Positions 27,667 through 36,733 of a stretch of 64,000 nt of DNA are shown here, piece by piece. A program made the position numbers and the translations under genes. The notes beneath the pieces were generated by a model, which saw only the letters and a program-made list of their open reading frames with translations, did not search any database and was not told the origin of the DNA. Numbering within the stretch: the stretch's first letter is position 1; the number at the start of each line of letters is the position of its first letter. Origin of the DNA: Oscillospiraceae bacterium (lineage in GTDB: Bacteria; Bacillota; Clostridia; Oscillospirales; Ruminococcaceae); assembly GCA_902363145.1 (NCBI GenBank), contig CABIZB010000001.1, positions 372,001 to 436,000 of the forward strand, read 5' to 3'.

Positions 27667-28164
27667 TTAAAGTGCAACATCAACGTAATAGAAAGTGTGC
27701 GCACCAAGGGTGTACACATCTGTAATCTTACCGATAATAGTACCAGTGCTTGTATCATTTGCGATTACAGGCTTTGTAGTAGTACCAACCTTAAGATACT
27801 TGCCCTTAGCGGGTGTACCGGAGAAGCCTTCGGCAGTCATTGAGAAACCATCTCCGCTGTGGAAACGATAGCCACGTATAACCTTGCCGGCCTCGTTAAC
27901 ATACTCTTCAAGACCATGATGTCTGGTCTCATCATAAGTTATTTCAGGATTTGCAACGAGTACAAGCTTGGTAATGGGAGTAGAAGCTGTAGGAGCTGTT
28001 GCCTTTCTCACTTCTCTCTCATTGTCGATAAGATCGCCAATCTCAACAATTCCGCCGTTTTCAATCTCGGCAGGGTTCTCGGAAACGAAATACTTGAGAG
28101 ATACAAGAAGGGTGCTGTCTTCTGTGCCGCTCATACGATCGAGATTTACAACTGTATATGCCAT
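27667..28164 (-). CDS. Putative head decoration / stabilisation protein
   Basis: A 165-residue protein. The ATG at 28164 is chosen because AGAAAGGA lies nine bases upstream; the ATG at 28173 would overlap the ribosome site. Beta-rich with a C-terminal barrel-like pattern (AKGKYLKVGTTTKPVIAND..., then HTFYYVDVAL). Small beta-rich proteins encoded between scaffold/protease and capsid genes usually decorate the capsid shell. This is an inference from position and composition; codon bias resembles the capsid gene. Confidence 0.55.
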   Translation of the reverse strand: MAYTVVNLDRMSGTEDSTLLVSLKYFVSENPAEIENGGIVEIGDLIDNEREVRKATAPTASTPITKLVLVANPEITYDETRHHGLEEYVNEAGKVIRGYRFHSGDGFSMTAEGFSGTPAKGKYLKVGTTTKPVIANDTSTGTIIGKITDVYTLGAHTFYYVDVAL

Positions 28165-28184
28165 ATTATTCATCCTTTCTAATA

Positions 28185-29624
28185 TTACTTTGTACCGTAT
28201 AAATCAAACAAGTCGCCATAGGGACTGGAAGATACGGAATCTTTTTCTACGATGGGTATTCTGATTACTCCATCATCTTTAGATTTTGCTGAAAATGTAA
28301 AACTTGCTTTCGCATCAGCAAAAATGCACTTACACTCTCTTTCAAGATCTTCTTTGGAATATTCATTAAACTTGTCCTTAAGGGCTGCAAACTCAGCAGA
28401 ATCTTTCAGGTTTTCAGACCACTTATCAATAATTTCCTGCTTTTCCGCAAGAGCAAACTCAGCTTCAATCTTAGCTTTATAGTCTCTAAGCGAAGTCACC
28501 TCTGTCTGCATAGACTCGTAATTTGCTCTCATTGTGTCAAGAGCCGCCTTCTCATCAGCGGTAAGCTTTTCAACGAATATCTCGTAAGGATCGCCCTCGA
28601 AAGCAACATTTTCGCCATCCTTTGTGTACTTCTGTCTGTACACAGTATTACTACGCCAAGAAATATAGTCGAAGCATGTATCGTATACGGCGTCTATGAA
28701 ATAATCATCGTCCTTCTCTGTTTCAATATTTGCAAGAAGAGCATAGAGCCCGCAACGAATGTCTTCATGAGAGAGCTCAAAAGTCTTTACAAATTTATCA
28801 TTTGCAGGAGCTCCGCTTTCAACTGAAGCAGGAGTTTCGGGCGCAGCAGGCTCTCCTTCAAAATTTTCCGCAGGAGCAGCAGACTGCTCTTCGGGTGTAG
28901 TGTTTGTTGCAATATTTTCATCCATTTGTTCTTTACCTCCTTCTTCAGTATTTTTCTTATTAAAAGCGACAAGAGTTTCATTCAGCTCTTGCATGATAAT
29001 AAGCATTTTTTCGTTGATATTATCTTTTTCTGCGAATGTGTCTGTAGTACCCATTGCATTTTTCATGCCTGTACCAAGCTCATTGTTAAGAAAAGTAATA
29101 CCGGTGTATTTATAGTCGGTTATGTTATAGATTTTCTTGGCAGCATTAAAAGTAAATTCATTAACACTTATTTCCATAGAAAGCTTGATATTTTTATCAC
29201 GTTCGATAATATCCTCAGCGTAATTTGAATATCCTCGCCATACATATCCATCTACAAATACATAGTTTTTGCCGTCATATTCAGCTACCTCATAATTGTT
29301 CGTCTCAGGAATAACACCAATGGGAACTTCTTTGTAAATCATACGATATTCTCCCTCATTGACCTTATCCTTTTCAATAGACATATCATGAGAGCCAAAC
29401 TGGGGCTGGCCGTTCTCGTCAAACTCAACGTTTGCAAGAATAGGAATGTTTTTCAGTGTGCCTTTCGCAGAGTTCATATCATCAACGTTAAAATTTGAGC
29501 CATTAGGATTTACTCCATCATGACATACTCTGAGTCTCATCTTAATGAATCGGTCAGTGTCAAAACTTTCATCAAGGTCATATGTTACTGCGAGAGAAAC
29601 ATTATTTAATTCGCTTAATGCCAA
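28185..29624 (-). CDS. Prohead protease / scaffold fusion-like protein
   Basis: About 479 residues. I favour the TTG at 29624, six bases after an AAGGGCGGTG ribosome site; a TTG at 29645 that overlaps the previous stop is the alternative. The N-terminal 190 residues contain beta strands and ILANVEFDENGQPQFGSHDMS, reminiscent of phage head maturation proteases or their associated domains. A Pro/Ala/Glu-rich linker follows (about 235-275). Then comes a long acidic helical, coiled-coil-like region (ADEKAALDTMRANYESMQTE...), as in scaffolds. It lies between portal and capsid, as expected. I cannot point with certainty to a catalytic triad. Confidence 0.6.
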   Translation of the reverse strand: MALSELNNVSLAVTYDLDESFDTDRFIKMRLRVCHDGVNPNGSNFNVDDMNSAKGTLKNIPILANVEFDENGQPQFGSHDMSIEKDKVNEGEYRMIYKEVPIGVIPETNNYEVAEYDGKNYVFVDGYVWRGYSNYAEDIIERDKNIKLSMEISVNEFTFNAAKKIYNITDYKYTGITFLNNELGTGMKNAMGTTDTFAEKDNINEKMLIIMQELNETLVAFNKKNTEEGGKEQMDENIATNTTPEEQSAAPAENFEGEPAAPETPASVESGAPANDKFVKTFELSHEDIRCGLYALLANIETEKDDDYFIDAVYDTCFDYISWRSNTVYRQKYTKDGENVAFEGDPYEIFVEKLTADEKAALDTMRANYESMQTEVTSLRDYKAKIEAEFALAEKQEIIDKWSENLKDSAEFAALKDKFNEYSKEDLERECKCIFADAKASFTFSAKSKDDGVIRIPIVEKDSVSSSPYGDLFDLYGTK

Positions 29625-29641
29625 ATTTTTCACCGCCCTTC

Positions 29642-29824
29642 TCAAAGAAATATTTTGTCTGTAAAAACGTAAGCACCATTTTCGAGATTTTCTTTACAAA
29701 ACTTCCTGATTGATGGCTCGTTTTTAAATATGAAAAAACCGCTACCCATATTAGGTAACGGCTCATATCCAGATTTAATCAAAGCGTCAGCAACACTCTC
29801 ACTTTGTGTAATAATAAATTTCAT
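29642..29824 (-). CDS. Small protein between portal and protease genes
   Basis: A 60-residue protein starting at ATG 29824 with GAGGTGA upstream, so the longer frame start further upstream is not used. The sequence MKFIITQSESVADALIKSGYEPL followed by GFFIFKNE resembles small conserved phage proteins that often occur next to portal genes. No function is known. Its stop overlaps the alternative TTG start of the next gene (TTGA). Confidence 0.6.
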   Translation of the reverse strand: MKFIITQSESVADALIKSGYEPLPNMGSGFFIFKNEPSIRKFCKENLENGAYVFTDKIFL

Positions 29825-29828
29825 ACTG

Positions 29829-31304
29829 TCACCTCGATGCGTTACTGTCATGTTCTCTTGTGTTTTCGTTTGAGTCGGAGATTTCTTCTCCATTTTCTTC
29901 GGCGGTCGGGCGACCTGCTTCATCTCCAGAAGCTAAAGTATATGAAGAGCTTAGAGGTATCATTTTTTCGTGCATTTTCAGGAAATCATTTTCCATAAAT
30001 AGCATAGCATTCATTGCAGGTTGATCGATGCCCACTGAGGCTGCAATAGCAGACTTAACAGGCACTCCGTATTGAGCATCCTTAAGAAGTAAATCATGAA
30101 ACTGTTGTCTGTGGTATTCACTTATATCCAAAATGGTTATCTGGAATTTCTGTGTGCCACTAAGATTTTTAAGTAACCTGTTTACATTACGTTCGATCTG
30201 ACGATTGACAGCGAACGTCAGACACTCATCTGCTGTTATTGAAATATTCAACGATGCTGCAGTTTGTTTATCACTGCCAAAAAGCAATGAAGAAACTCCA
30301 ACATCGTTATAGAAATTTCGGATAGCTTCATAGGTTTTATCCGGATCTTCTGCTCCGGACTTCTCGAAATCAAATACTTGTACATCCATAGGGGTTTCAA
30401 AAACGCCAATATTATCAGGCGTAATGTTTGTCAGCTGAGCATAAAATTGATCTGCAAGCGTTTTATCAATAAGAAGATTTCCGGTTTCATCAGTAGGAAG
30501 CTTCAATCCAAGAGCCTTGTAATTTCTCAGGATGGAGGCGCCCTTCTGAAGATCTTTATAATCTTCAATGTCGTAAATACCCACTAAACAGCCGGCAAGA
30601 GGAATAAGAGGGTAAGTAACATCTTCAGAAATTTTTAAGCAAAACTGTTTCTTTTCATCGAGAAGCTGCCAGCGCTGAGAGGAATCTTTCTTATAAATTT
30701 CGTATTTATCAATAAATTCCTGTCCATACGATTCAAGTTCATCTTCTTTTCCACGGAAATAACTGAAATCAAAAGCCACAATATAACAGCCATCGACTAT
30801 CGAAGCTATTTTGACATAATCAGCAGGAAGCTTTCTTATGTAAAACGAGTCTTTTGTCTGATAAATGTATCCTGCAAAGATATCCTCTCTCCAAGCGATA
30901 GTTAATGCTTTTCTCATTTCATGACGCAGATTAAATATCGACATGAAATCTGTAGCCTTTTTATATGAAGCTTTAAAAGCTTTATCATTTATTTCCTTAG
31001 TGGCGTCAAACTTAAACGGATACATTATATAATTAAGCGGACACATATGAGCAAAATAATTGACTACTCTACGATACTGTGACGAAACTTCATATAAGTA
31101 TATCGAAGCATTGCGCAGCTGTTTGGCATTAGTTTCAGGATTTTTAAGATACTTGATAATGTTTTCTTTTGTATATTTGGTATAAATAACGGAAGTGTGA
31201 GTATTGCTTGCTAAGTTTAAAATTTGCACGTCGGTCAACTTAGAAAATCGCAAATCTTTCATAGCATTCTTCCATTGTTCGTTGTAGTTTATTTGTTCTG
31301 CCAT
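29829..31304 (-). CDS. Portal protein
   Basis: A 491-residue protein from ATG 31304 after GGAAGGTGA. It has portal features: an N-terminal clip/wing region with helix-rich segments (YRRVVNYFAHMCPLNYIM), a central beta region, and a C-terminal crown with a flexible acidic tail (EENGEEISDSNEN). It is encoded directly after terminase and before the protease/scaffold and capsid genes, the standard order. The portal forms the ring through which DNA is packaged and to which the tail attaches. Confidence 0.8.
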   Translation of the reverse strand: MAEQINYNEQWKNAMKDLRFSKLTDVQILNLASNTHTSVIYTKYTKENIIKYLKNPETNAKQLRNASIYLYEVSSQYRRVVNYFAHMCPLNYIMYPFKFDATKEINDKAFKASYKKATDFMSIFNLRHEMRKALTIAWREDIFAGYIYQTKDSFYIRKLPADYVKIASIVDGCYIVAFDFSYFRGKEDELESYGQEFIDKYEIYKKDSSQRWQLLDEKKQFCLKISEDVTYPLIPLAGCLVGIYDIEDYKDLQKGASILRNYKALGLKLPTDETGNLLIDKTLADQFYAQLTNITPDNIGVFETPMDVQVFDFEKSGAEDPDKTYEAIRNFYNDVGVSSLLFGSDKQTAASLNISITADECLTFAVNRQIERNVNRLLKNLSGTQKFQITILDISEYHRQQFHDLLLKDAQYGVPVKSAIAASVGIDQPAMNAMLFMENDFLKMHEKMIPLSSSYTLASGDEAGRPTAEENGEEISDSNENTREHDSNASR

Positions 31305-31310
31305 TTTATA

Positions 31311-32589
31311 TCACCTTCCTATCGACATACATTTAGGGCTTCTACATTGAAGCCTAAATGCACTCTGGGAAAGTTTAGGCTTACTCAATTTACGTTCAAG
31401 CTCATTTGCGATCTGATTTGCATAAGATAGTGAGCTGTATCGGTCTTTTCGATTTGTTCCGGTCTCTTTGATTTTTATTTCTGCTCCAACAGTCGTGTAT
31501 TCAAGATTTACCAATTCATTGATTAGCAACGATGTTTGGATATAAGGCATTTTAATGGTGAGCTTATCTTCAGCACTCAAATTATAAAATGCTTTATTGC
31601 TTTCATATTCATCATTAAATTCCTCTTCATCAAGAAGAAGTCTCATTTTGCCACGACGAATACAGTCTCTTAAAGCATATGCGCATTGAGAGTTCCATTT
31701 TGTGTTAGCTTTTACGCTATATATAACTTTTGCAGGATTGGTGCTTGATCCTTTATAGTGCTCAGCCATCTCGGCATCGTTAATACAAGTGAAAGCAGGA
31801 TAAAATTCTCCGGTTACATCATCAGTCATATCCTTAACAAGATTATCAAATACTCCAACACCAACACCTTGAGTATCAATAACTATGTAATCACAATCCA
31901 TTTGCTCAAAAATTCGTCGGATAGTCAGAGCTTGATCTTCTGTATGCCCGCCTTCCTTATTTTCAGAATAAAGAACATTTCTGATATATTGACCGTCCTT
32001 AGTAGGAAGTAGCTGCGTAACAAAAATTGATGTTGCGTCATTTTTATTGCGTTTCGAACTCATTACGGCAATATCGGCAGAAAGCAATCTGAGTTCTCCC
32101 GGTGTTTTTTCGGGATACTTAATGATTTTGTTTGAGATCTGAGTATATATCTCTTTGGGATAGATTGCTTCTTTGATTCTTCTGGCTTTCATTAAGTCGT
32201 CAAACCTGAAAAATGAATCTTCACTTTCGCCCCACCATAAGCAACCGGACTCCATGCTGAATGAAATTTCATTAAAAGTCGGGCTCATCATTTCTTCCAA
32301 GACTTGCTCTGGATTCAAAAGTCCTTCTTTGATAGACATCTGATAAGGAAGACCACATATAAATGTTTTCTTTTTCTGATTCATCAGATCGACAACATAG
32401 CTCTGCGCTTCTTTATATGCCCAATGCGACTTAAGCCACACTGAAGACATGTAAATTTCTTTATTACGTTCCTTGGGATAATTAGCATATTCTTTCTTCT
32501 TGAAGAAACCAGGCATACGCTCAGAACGCATAAAAGGTCTGAGAACGGTTTCAATAACTTCTTTTTTACACAGACGGAACTCATCAAGT
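31311..32589 (-). CDS. terL: Terminase large subunit, exon 2 (C-terminal part)
   Basis: Continues TerL from the predicted splice point (exon begins ACTTGATGAG) and completes the Walker B motif LILDE, followed by FRLCKKEVIETVLRPF. The C-terminal nuclease domain shows LLSADIAVMSS (a metal-binding Asp), DYIVIDTQGVGVGVFD (second Asp) and a later acidic region. Exon 1 plus exon 2 gives 1764 bases, exactly 588 codons including the stop. The last 30 codons contain an imperfect inverted repeat around CATTTAGGCTT. Without splicing, this part would lack its own ribosome site. Confidence 0.85.
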
Positions 32590-33670
32590 CGATTTGTTAT
32601 CCATAAAGCTTTTTATCTTTATGTTCTGGAGATTTCTCTCATACGATTTCTCGATACGTCTGTCAATTCAGACCAGTCCAGCATATATTTTCACCCTCGT
32701 TTAACGTTAGGTTTGTTGGGTACTACTCCAACTCAGATTATACTATATATAATCGTGTCGAGCACTCTTGGGGGTATTATATTTATTCAACCCCTATGCG
32801 TTACGGTGTTAACGAACCTTGCGAAATCTCGTTAATTACCTCGGTATTAATATGTAATGTGTTTATAATCATTTTTTCAAAATTATCCTTTTCAAAATAA
32901 GGCAAACGCAATAAACCAATATTATTATTTTTGCAATAATCTGTTTTTATTTTATCTCGTCTTTGAACTTCAGGTAAATTCATATATTTTGTGGAAAAGT
33001 TACCATTAGCAGACAGGTAATGAAATTGCCCATCAACTTCAATACATAAATTATAATCCTCTAAATAATAATCAAATGGTAAACATCTTATATCTTTGCA
33101 ATCTTCAAAACGTTTTTCTTTTTGAAATTTAATATGGTACTTGTTTAAAATTTCTTCTGTTAAATCCATATAAGAAGATTGTCGTATTGTACATTGAGCA
33201 CATCCCTTACCACGTAAAAGATTATCAGGCGATATGTAATATGAATGTCCACATTTTTTATTGATTATCTCTAATGGTTGGCGTGCTTTCACGTATTCCC
33301 CAATAATTATGTATCTATCTGGGTACAATTTATCTACTTCCTCTTGAAGTGTTTCTTTGGTTTTAAAATGATTTTTCCCGCTACAAATATAACATCCTTC
33401 CGAGGCAGAACCTATCATTTTATACGCTTGTTTATATATGATATTACCACATTTATTGCATTTGACTTTAAGTTTTGCTGATCTTATAGTATATGGTTCC
33501 AATAGAGTCAGATTATCGCCGTGAATTTCATAAAATTCTTTTTCATATTCTTCAGGAAGTTTTCGTGCCATCACTACTCACCTCCTTTATTTAATTAACA
33601 CATTATTTAATCTTCACCGATTTTACTCGATTACAGACATATGTTTCCATATGTCCAGACAATTTTGTTT
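32590..33670 (-). other. Probable group I intron in terL (with endonuclease gene)
   Basis: A 1081-base interruption. Removing it joins CATATACTGAT to ACTTGATGAG and restores the Walker B motif HILILDEF in frame. The predicted 5' exon ends in T and the intron ends in G (32590), as group I introns do. An 8-bp GNRA-type hairpin (GACATATG-gaaa-CATATGTC) follows the 5' site. A P4-like pairing CGGTG (33619-33615) with CACCG (32808-32804) flanks the endonuclease gene, whose stop lies inside the second element. I could not assign P7 or a clean P1, so the class is probable rather than certain. Confidence 0.65.
32801..33571 (-). CDS. Homing-endonuclease-like protein with zinc-binding repeats
   Basis: A 256-residue protein. 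The ATG at 33571 follows GGAGGTGAG. The N-terminal half carries two Cys-pair units (CNKCG...CYIC about 34-59, and CGHSY...CAQC about 108-128) that probably bind zinc and DNA. The C-terminal nuclease-like part has CIEVDGQFHYL (about 174-184) followed by RRDKIKTDYCKNNNIGLLRLPY, the layout of Vsr/PD-(D/E)XK-related phage endonucleases. Being encoded inside the terL interruption and overlapping its 3' structured RNA, it most likely drives homing of that intron. Confidence 0.75.
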   Translation of the reverse strand: MARKLPEEYEKEFYEIHGDNLTLLEPYTIRSAKLKVKCNKCGNIIYKQAYKMIGSASEGCYICSGKNHFKTKETLQEEVDKLYPDRYIIIGEYVKARQPLEIINKKCGHSYYISPDNLLRGKGCAQCTIRQSSYMDLTEEILNKYHIKFQKEKRFEDCKDIRCLPFDYYLEDYNLCIEVDGQFHYLSANGNFSTKYMNLPEVQRRDKIKTDYCKNNNIGLLRLPYFEKDNFEKMIINTLHINTEVINEISQGSLTP

Positions 33671-34155
33671 ATCAGTATATGACATCTGCCGCCACGAGCT
33701 GTATCAGTCGTGGTTGTAACAAAAATTATTGATCCATTCTTAAACTCGATTTGAGCATCTACACTGTTGAGAGTTATTTGTTTTATCTCCAATCTTAGAT
33801 TAGGAGAGCTGGGCATAAGTTCTGACGTTATCTTCTTCAGAACTTCCTTGGCCTGCTTAAGTGTTTTTGATGCTACGCATATTTTGGTGCCGGGATACAG
33901 GATACATCTGACAACACAGAAAATAGCTGTTAAGTATGTTTTTCCGAGGCCTCTTGCGGCCAAAAACATACTGTTCGTGCAGTAATTCATCATCACAAGA
34001 ATAATCTCTTGGAATAATTTCAGCTCTATTCCCAGATAATCCTTTACAAATCTGTTAGGATTTTCTCTGTAGAATGCTGCACGCTTTGCTATCGTAGTCA
34101 TCATCTTCTCAGACTTGTCCTGTATTCCTGTATTATACTGTCTATATTTACTCAA
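33671..34155 (-). CDS. terL: Terminase large subunit, exon 1 (ATPase N-terminal part)
   Basis: It starts at TTG 34155, overlapping the previous stop as TTGA, with GGTGATGAG upstream. It encodes 161 codons plus two bases. The Walker A motif AARGLGKTYL (about 67-76) and the adjacent motor residues, then ARGGRCHILI leading into Walker B, identify the packaging ATPase. If read unspliced, the frame runs into ten to twelve foreign residues and stops at 33631. The ATPase translocates DNA into the prohead with the portal. Confidence 0.88.
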
Positions 34156-35198
34156 GGCTCATCACCGGACCCAAAAATATCTTCATATGTGATCTGATTG
34201 ATATCTTCTTCTTCAAGCTCGGGACGATTAACAGTATATTTTCTTATTTCGTCTTCATAGAGTTGACTCCAGTTATTTTTAAATCCGAACATCTTAGATA
34301 AATGCCCAAAGAAAAAGACGCTGATATAACGTCTGATTCCATCAATATCTTTCCATTTTTCTTCAGGTTCGGGTATAGGCTCTTCATCTTCCCAACGTTT
34401 TATCAAGACGCCAAATGAAGCAGTGTCACTCATTGTATTCTCGCTGCTTTGTTTAGGCTGAATACCCGCAGAATTCATAAGATCATTCATAGCCTTACAT
34501 AAACTATCGACCTTATCTCCCTTTTGAATACCTCTCATGATCTGAAGCTCAAGCAAACATATTTTCTGAATAATTGCTTCCATAGCCTTCGCCTGTACAG
34601 GATAGGATAGAATCCATTCAGAATATCGGCTATCCAAATATTCGTAATCTTCAGGTTTAAATCCGGAACCCCAGAAAGACACCGTATCTGGATCTATTTC
34701 TTTTGAAGAATACATATCTTCATATGTAGTTATTTTATCTTCCTCTGCCTTTTCTTCCAATATAGTAGTGTCATATGTTTTGTTTGCATACTTTGCAGTA
34801 TGGGTTTTACCAACATAGTATGTCATTCGCTTCAAAGGCTTAGAAGCGCTCTTCATCAAATTGACGATCTCTTTATTATAATATATGTCAAACTTCATGC
34901 ACACTCTGCGAACCGCTTCTTCTTCGCTGCCAAGCTCTTCGAGATATTCCTCATATAATGAATCCAAACAGTCTTTGCATATTGGAAGCCTGCATCTGTG
35001 ACCTACGTGAAGCTTGCTGAAGCTGATCATAAATTCTCTGTCATCGTCCATAACTTGTTTGCCGCATTTTTCGCAGCGATACATAAATGGGACATTCTCG
35101 TTACCAGCAGCAATTTGTTTAAGCATCTCAACACGAGTATCTACAGTTTTTTTCTTTTGCTGCTGAGGAGCTTTACGTCCTAAATTTTGCTTCGGCAT
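34152..35198 (-). CDS. Zinc-binding protein in small-terminase position
   Basis: A 348-residue protein from ATG 35198 after AAAGGAGG. A Cys-pair zinc site occurs near residues 42-80 (CEKCGKQV...CRLPICKDC). The rest is acidic and helical (YSEWILSYPVQAKAMEAIIQKICLLE). It ends in NQITYEDIFGSGDEP and overlaps terL by four bases. Its position just before terL makes a small-terminase or packaging-accessory role plausible. The zinc site and length are not typical of known small terminase subunits, so the function remains open. Confidence 0.5.
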   Translation of the reverse strand: MPKQNLGRKAPQQQKKKTVDTRVEMLKQIAAGNENVPFMYRCEKCGKQVMDDDREFMISFSKLHVGHRCRLPICKDCLDSLYEEYLEELGSEEEAVRRVCMKFDIYYNKEIVNLMKSASKPLKRMTYYVGKTHTAKYANKTYDTTILEEKAEEDKITTYEDMYSSKEIDPDTVSFWGSGFKPEDYEYLDSRYSEWILSYPVQAKAMEAIIQKICLLELQIMRGIQKGDKVDSLCKAMNDLMNSAGIQPKQSSENTMSDTASFGVLIKRWEDEEPIPEPEEKWKDIDGIRRYISVFFFGHLSKMFGFKNNWSQLYEDEIRKYTVNRPELEEEDINQITYEDIFGSGDEP

Positions 35199-35227
35199 AA
35201 TTCCTCCTTTTTATGAAGGAACTAATG

Positions 35228-35857
35228 TCATTTGCTATTTTTTTTAATCATCCTGTCACGCTCTGCAATGCGTTCCTTCATTTCTTTCTCTAAAGCCTTT
35301 TCTTCGGCTTTAAGTCTTTCCTTTTCTCTCATTTTATCAAGATCTTTTTTCTTATACGGCAGCTTTTCTGCTTGGCACCAACGTCTGATGCCATTATCAG
35401 TCAAACCATACATATTAGAAATCTGAGTAATGTTATATTCCAACAACAATCTCTTAAGTTCCCTTCTGTTTGGACGATCTGTTTTACGCTGCGCTAAAGA
35501 GCTGCATTCAGAGCAGCAGAATTTAGCATCGGCTCTCTTAGGTTTAAACATTTGTCCACAATAAGCACAGGGAATTTCGGGACGATAAAAATAGCTCGTG
35601 TAAACGTTAGGCTCATCGGTCTCAACCAAAGTGCCTCCCTGATGATATCTCGTATGAGCTTCTCGGGAAACAAACACGATTATATTATCTTCGCTGTTAT
35701 TTAATCGATTCTGATCCTTGTGGTGAACTACTTCGCCCGGCTTCAAAGGTCTGCCAAGGATTTTCCTTGCCACAACTCTGTGTTCGGGGACAAAGCCACG
35801 TTTATCAGCTTCAGGATCAGATGGTAAATAAATTGTGCGGTATCCTGAATATGACAT
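35228..35857 (-). CDS. HNH endonuclease (free-standing)
   Basis: A 209-residue protein from ATG 35857 after AGGAAG. The HNH core is GEVVHHKDQNRLNNSEDNII (about 41-60). A Cys-pair zinc site (CAYCGQMF...CCSEC) follows near 95-120, then a helix-turn-helix-like segment (ITQISNMYGLTDNGIRRWCQ) that would recognise DNA, and a Lys/Glu-rich tail. Free-standing HNH nucleases like this often home next to tRNA genes or packaging genes. This one lies between a tRNA gene and the terminase genes. A packaging-linked HNH role near terminase is also possible. Confidence 0.8.
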   Translation of the reverse strand: MSYSGYRTIYLPSDPEADKRGFVPEHRVVARKILGRPLKPGEVVHHKDQNRLNNSEDNIIVFVSREAHTRYHQGGTLVETDEPNVYTSYFYRPEIPCAYCGQMFKPKRADAKFCCSECSSLAQRKTDRPNRRELKRLLLEYNITQISNMYGLTDNGIRRWCQAEKLPYKKKDLDKMREKERLKAEEKALEKEMKERIAERDRMIKKNSK

Positions 35858-35956
35858 TTATAAATCTTCCTTTCATTCTGATATACTATTATATATATTA
35901 TTTTGCCACAAGGGCGAAGGCTTGTTCGGAGCACAAAGCCTCTGAAAGCTCATTGG

Positions 35957-36028
35957 GGATGCGATCGGGATTCGAACCCGAGCCGACGCCGTGAAAGGGC
36001 ACCATCTTAACCACTTGACCATCGCACC
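35957..36028 (-). tRNA. tRNA-Glu (anticodon TTC)
   Basis: A 72-base cloverleaf reads from 36028 leftward: acceptor GGTGCGA with TCGCATC (one G-U), a D-arm TGGTCAAGTGGTTAAGA of the usual Glu form, the anticodon loop CTTTCAC with anticodon TTC, and T-arm CGGGTTCGAATCCCG. The anticodon stem is weakened by G-U pairs. No CCA is encoded at the 3' end, so a CCA-adding enzyme would be needed; the phage carries one at 48435-49775. Confidence 0.85.
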
Positions 36029-36062
36029 AAAATAGTGCGCCCCTATTGGGGCAGCACCATCG

Positions 36063-36431
36063 TTAATCTTCTTCTTCGTCTTTATCATATATTCCGGGGT
36101 TCATATCTCTCTTAAACTTCTGAGTGATACGGAACTTGACCCATCTTGTTTCGGGGAAAATATACTCAACTTTGTTACCATTTTCGTCGAGCATTACTCC
36201 GTTTCCGTCAAGACGAAACATTTTTCTGGGCGGCTTGATATAGGGCTCAAGCCAACCAAGCTTAATGAAATAAAGTCCTCTGCCTTCAAGCAAAGTCTCT
36301 TTCATTATATTGACAAAGGAGTCATAAGCAATTCTACAATTAGCCTGAGTGAAGCCAGTATCATAAGACATCCTTTTTATAAATTCTGTCTTAGTGATCA
36401 TTTCAGGCTGATTTTTCTTGGAAGACGACAT
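36063..36431 (-). CDS. HU/IHF-like DNA-binding protein (divergent)
   Basis: A 122-residue protein from ATG 36431 after a weak GGGGGCGA site. It has the HU layout (TKTEFIKRMSYDTGFTQANC helices, then GRGLYFIKLGWLEPYIKPP and a C-terminal strand), but it is longer and lacks the canonical Pro-tipped arms. It sits 15 bases from a standard HU gene, so two HU-type proteins are encoded in tandem. It probably helps condense or bend phage DNA, but the divergent arm means its DNA mode may differ. Confidence 0.65.
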   Translation of the reverse strand: MSSSKKNQPEMITKTEFIKRMSYDTGFTQANCRIAYDSFVNIMKETLLEGRGLYFIKLGWLEPYIKPPRKMFRLDGNGVMLDENGNKVEYIFPETRWVKFRITQKFKRDMNPGIYDKDEEED

Positions 36432-36446
36432 AATATCGCCCCCTTA

Positions 36447-36719
36447 TTACTTAAACGACTTCTTAAAAGTAGAACTGAACTTGAACTTGGGGACAGTATG
36501 AGCAGGGGAAACAAACTTTTCCTTGGTGCGGGGATTCTGTCTTTCACAAGCCTCTACGTCAGCAGTAGAGAAGGTGCCAAAGCCATAAAGCTTTACAGTG
36601 TCCTTCTTGTCCAGAGCTGAGATAATTGTGTCAACAACCGCATTAAGCGCAGTCTCAGCATCATTCTCTGTCATGTTAGCGTTTGCTGCGATAGCAGCGA
36701 TAAATTCCTTCTTAGTCAT
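36447..36719 (-). CDS. HU family DNA-binding protein
   Basis: A 90-residue protein from ATG 36719 after AAAGGAGA. It matches bacterial HU throughout: TKKEFIAAIAANANMTENDAE N-terminal helices, the KLYGFGTFSTADVEA beta hairpin, the RQNPRTKEKFVSPAHTVPKFK arm region and a basic C-terminal helix. HU dimers bend DNA in nucleoid-like structures. Codons are clearly C/G-ending compared with neighbours, which suggests high expression. Confidence 0.92.
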   Translation of the reverse strand: MTKKEFIAAIAANANMTENDAETALNAVVDTIISALDKKDTVKLYGFGTFSTADVEACERQNPRTKEKFVSPAHTVPKFKFSSTFKKSFK

Positions 36720-36733
36720 AATAATTTCTCCTT

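Noticed and set aside
31326..31365. Inverted repeat CATTTAGGCTT...AAGCCcTAAATG at the end of terL as a terminator
   Set aside because: It has no T tract on either side, is inside the coding sequence and sits directly before the portal gene. It may be a chance palindrome or an mRNA hairpin.
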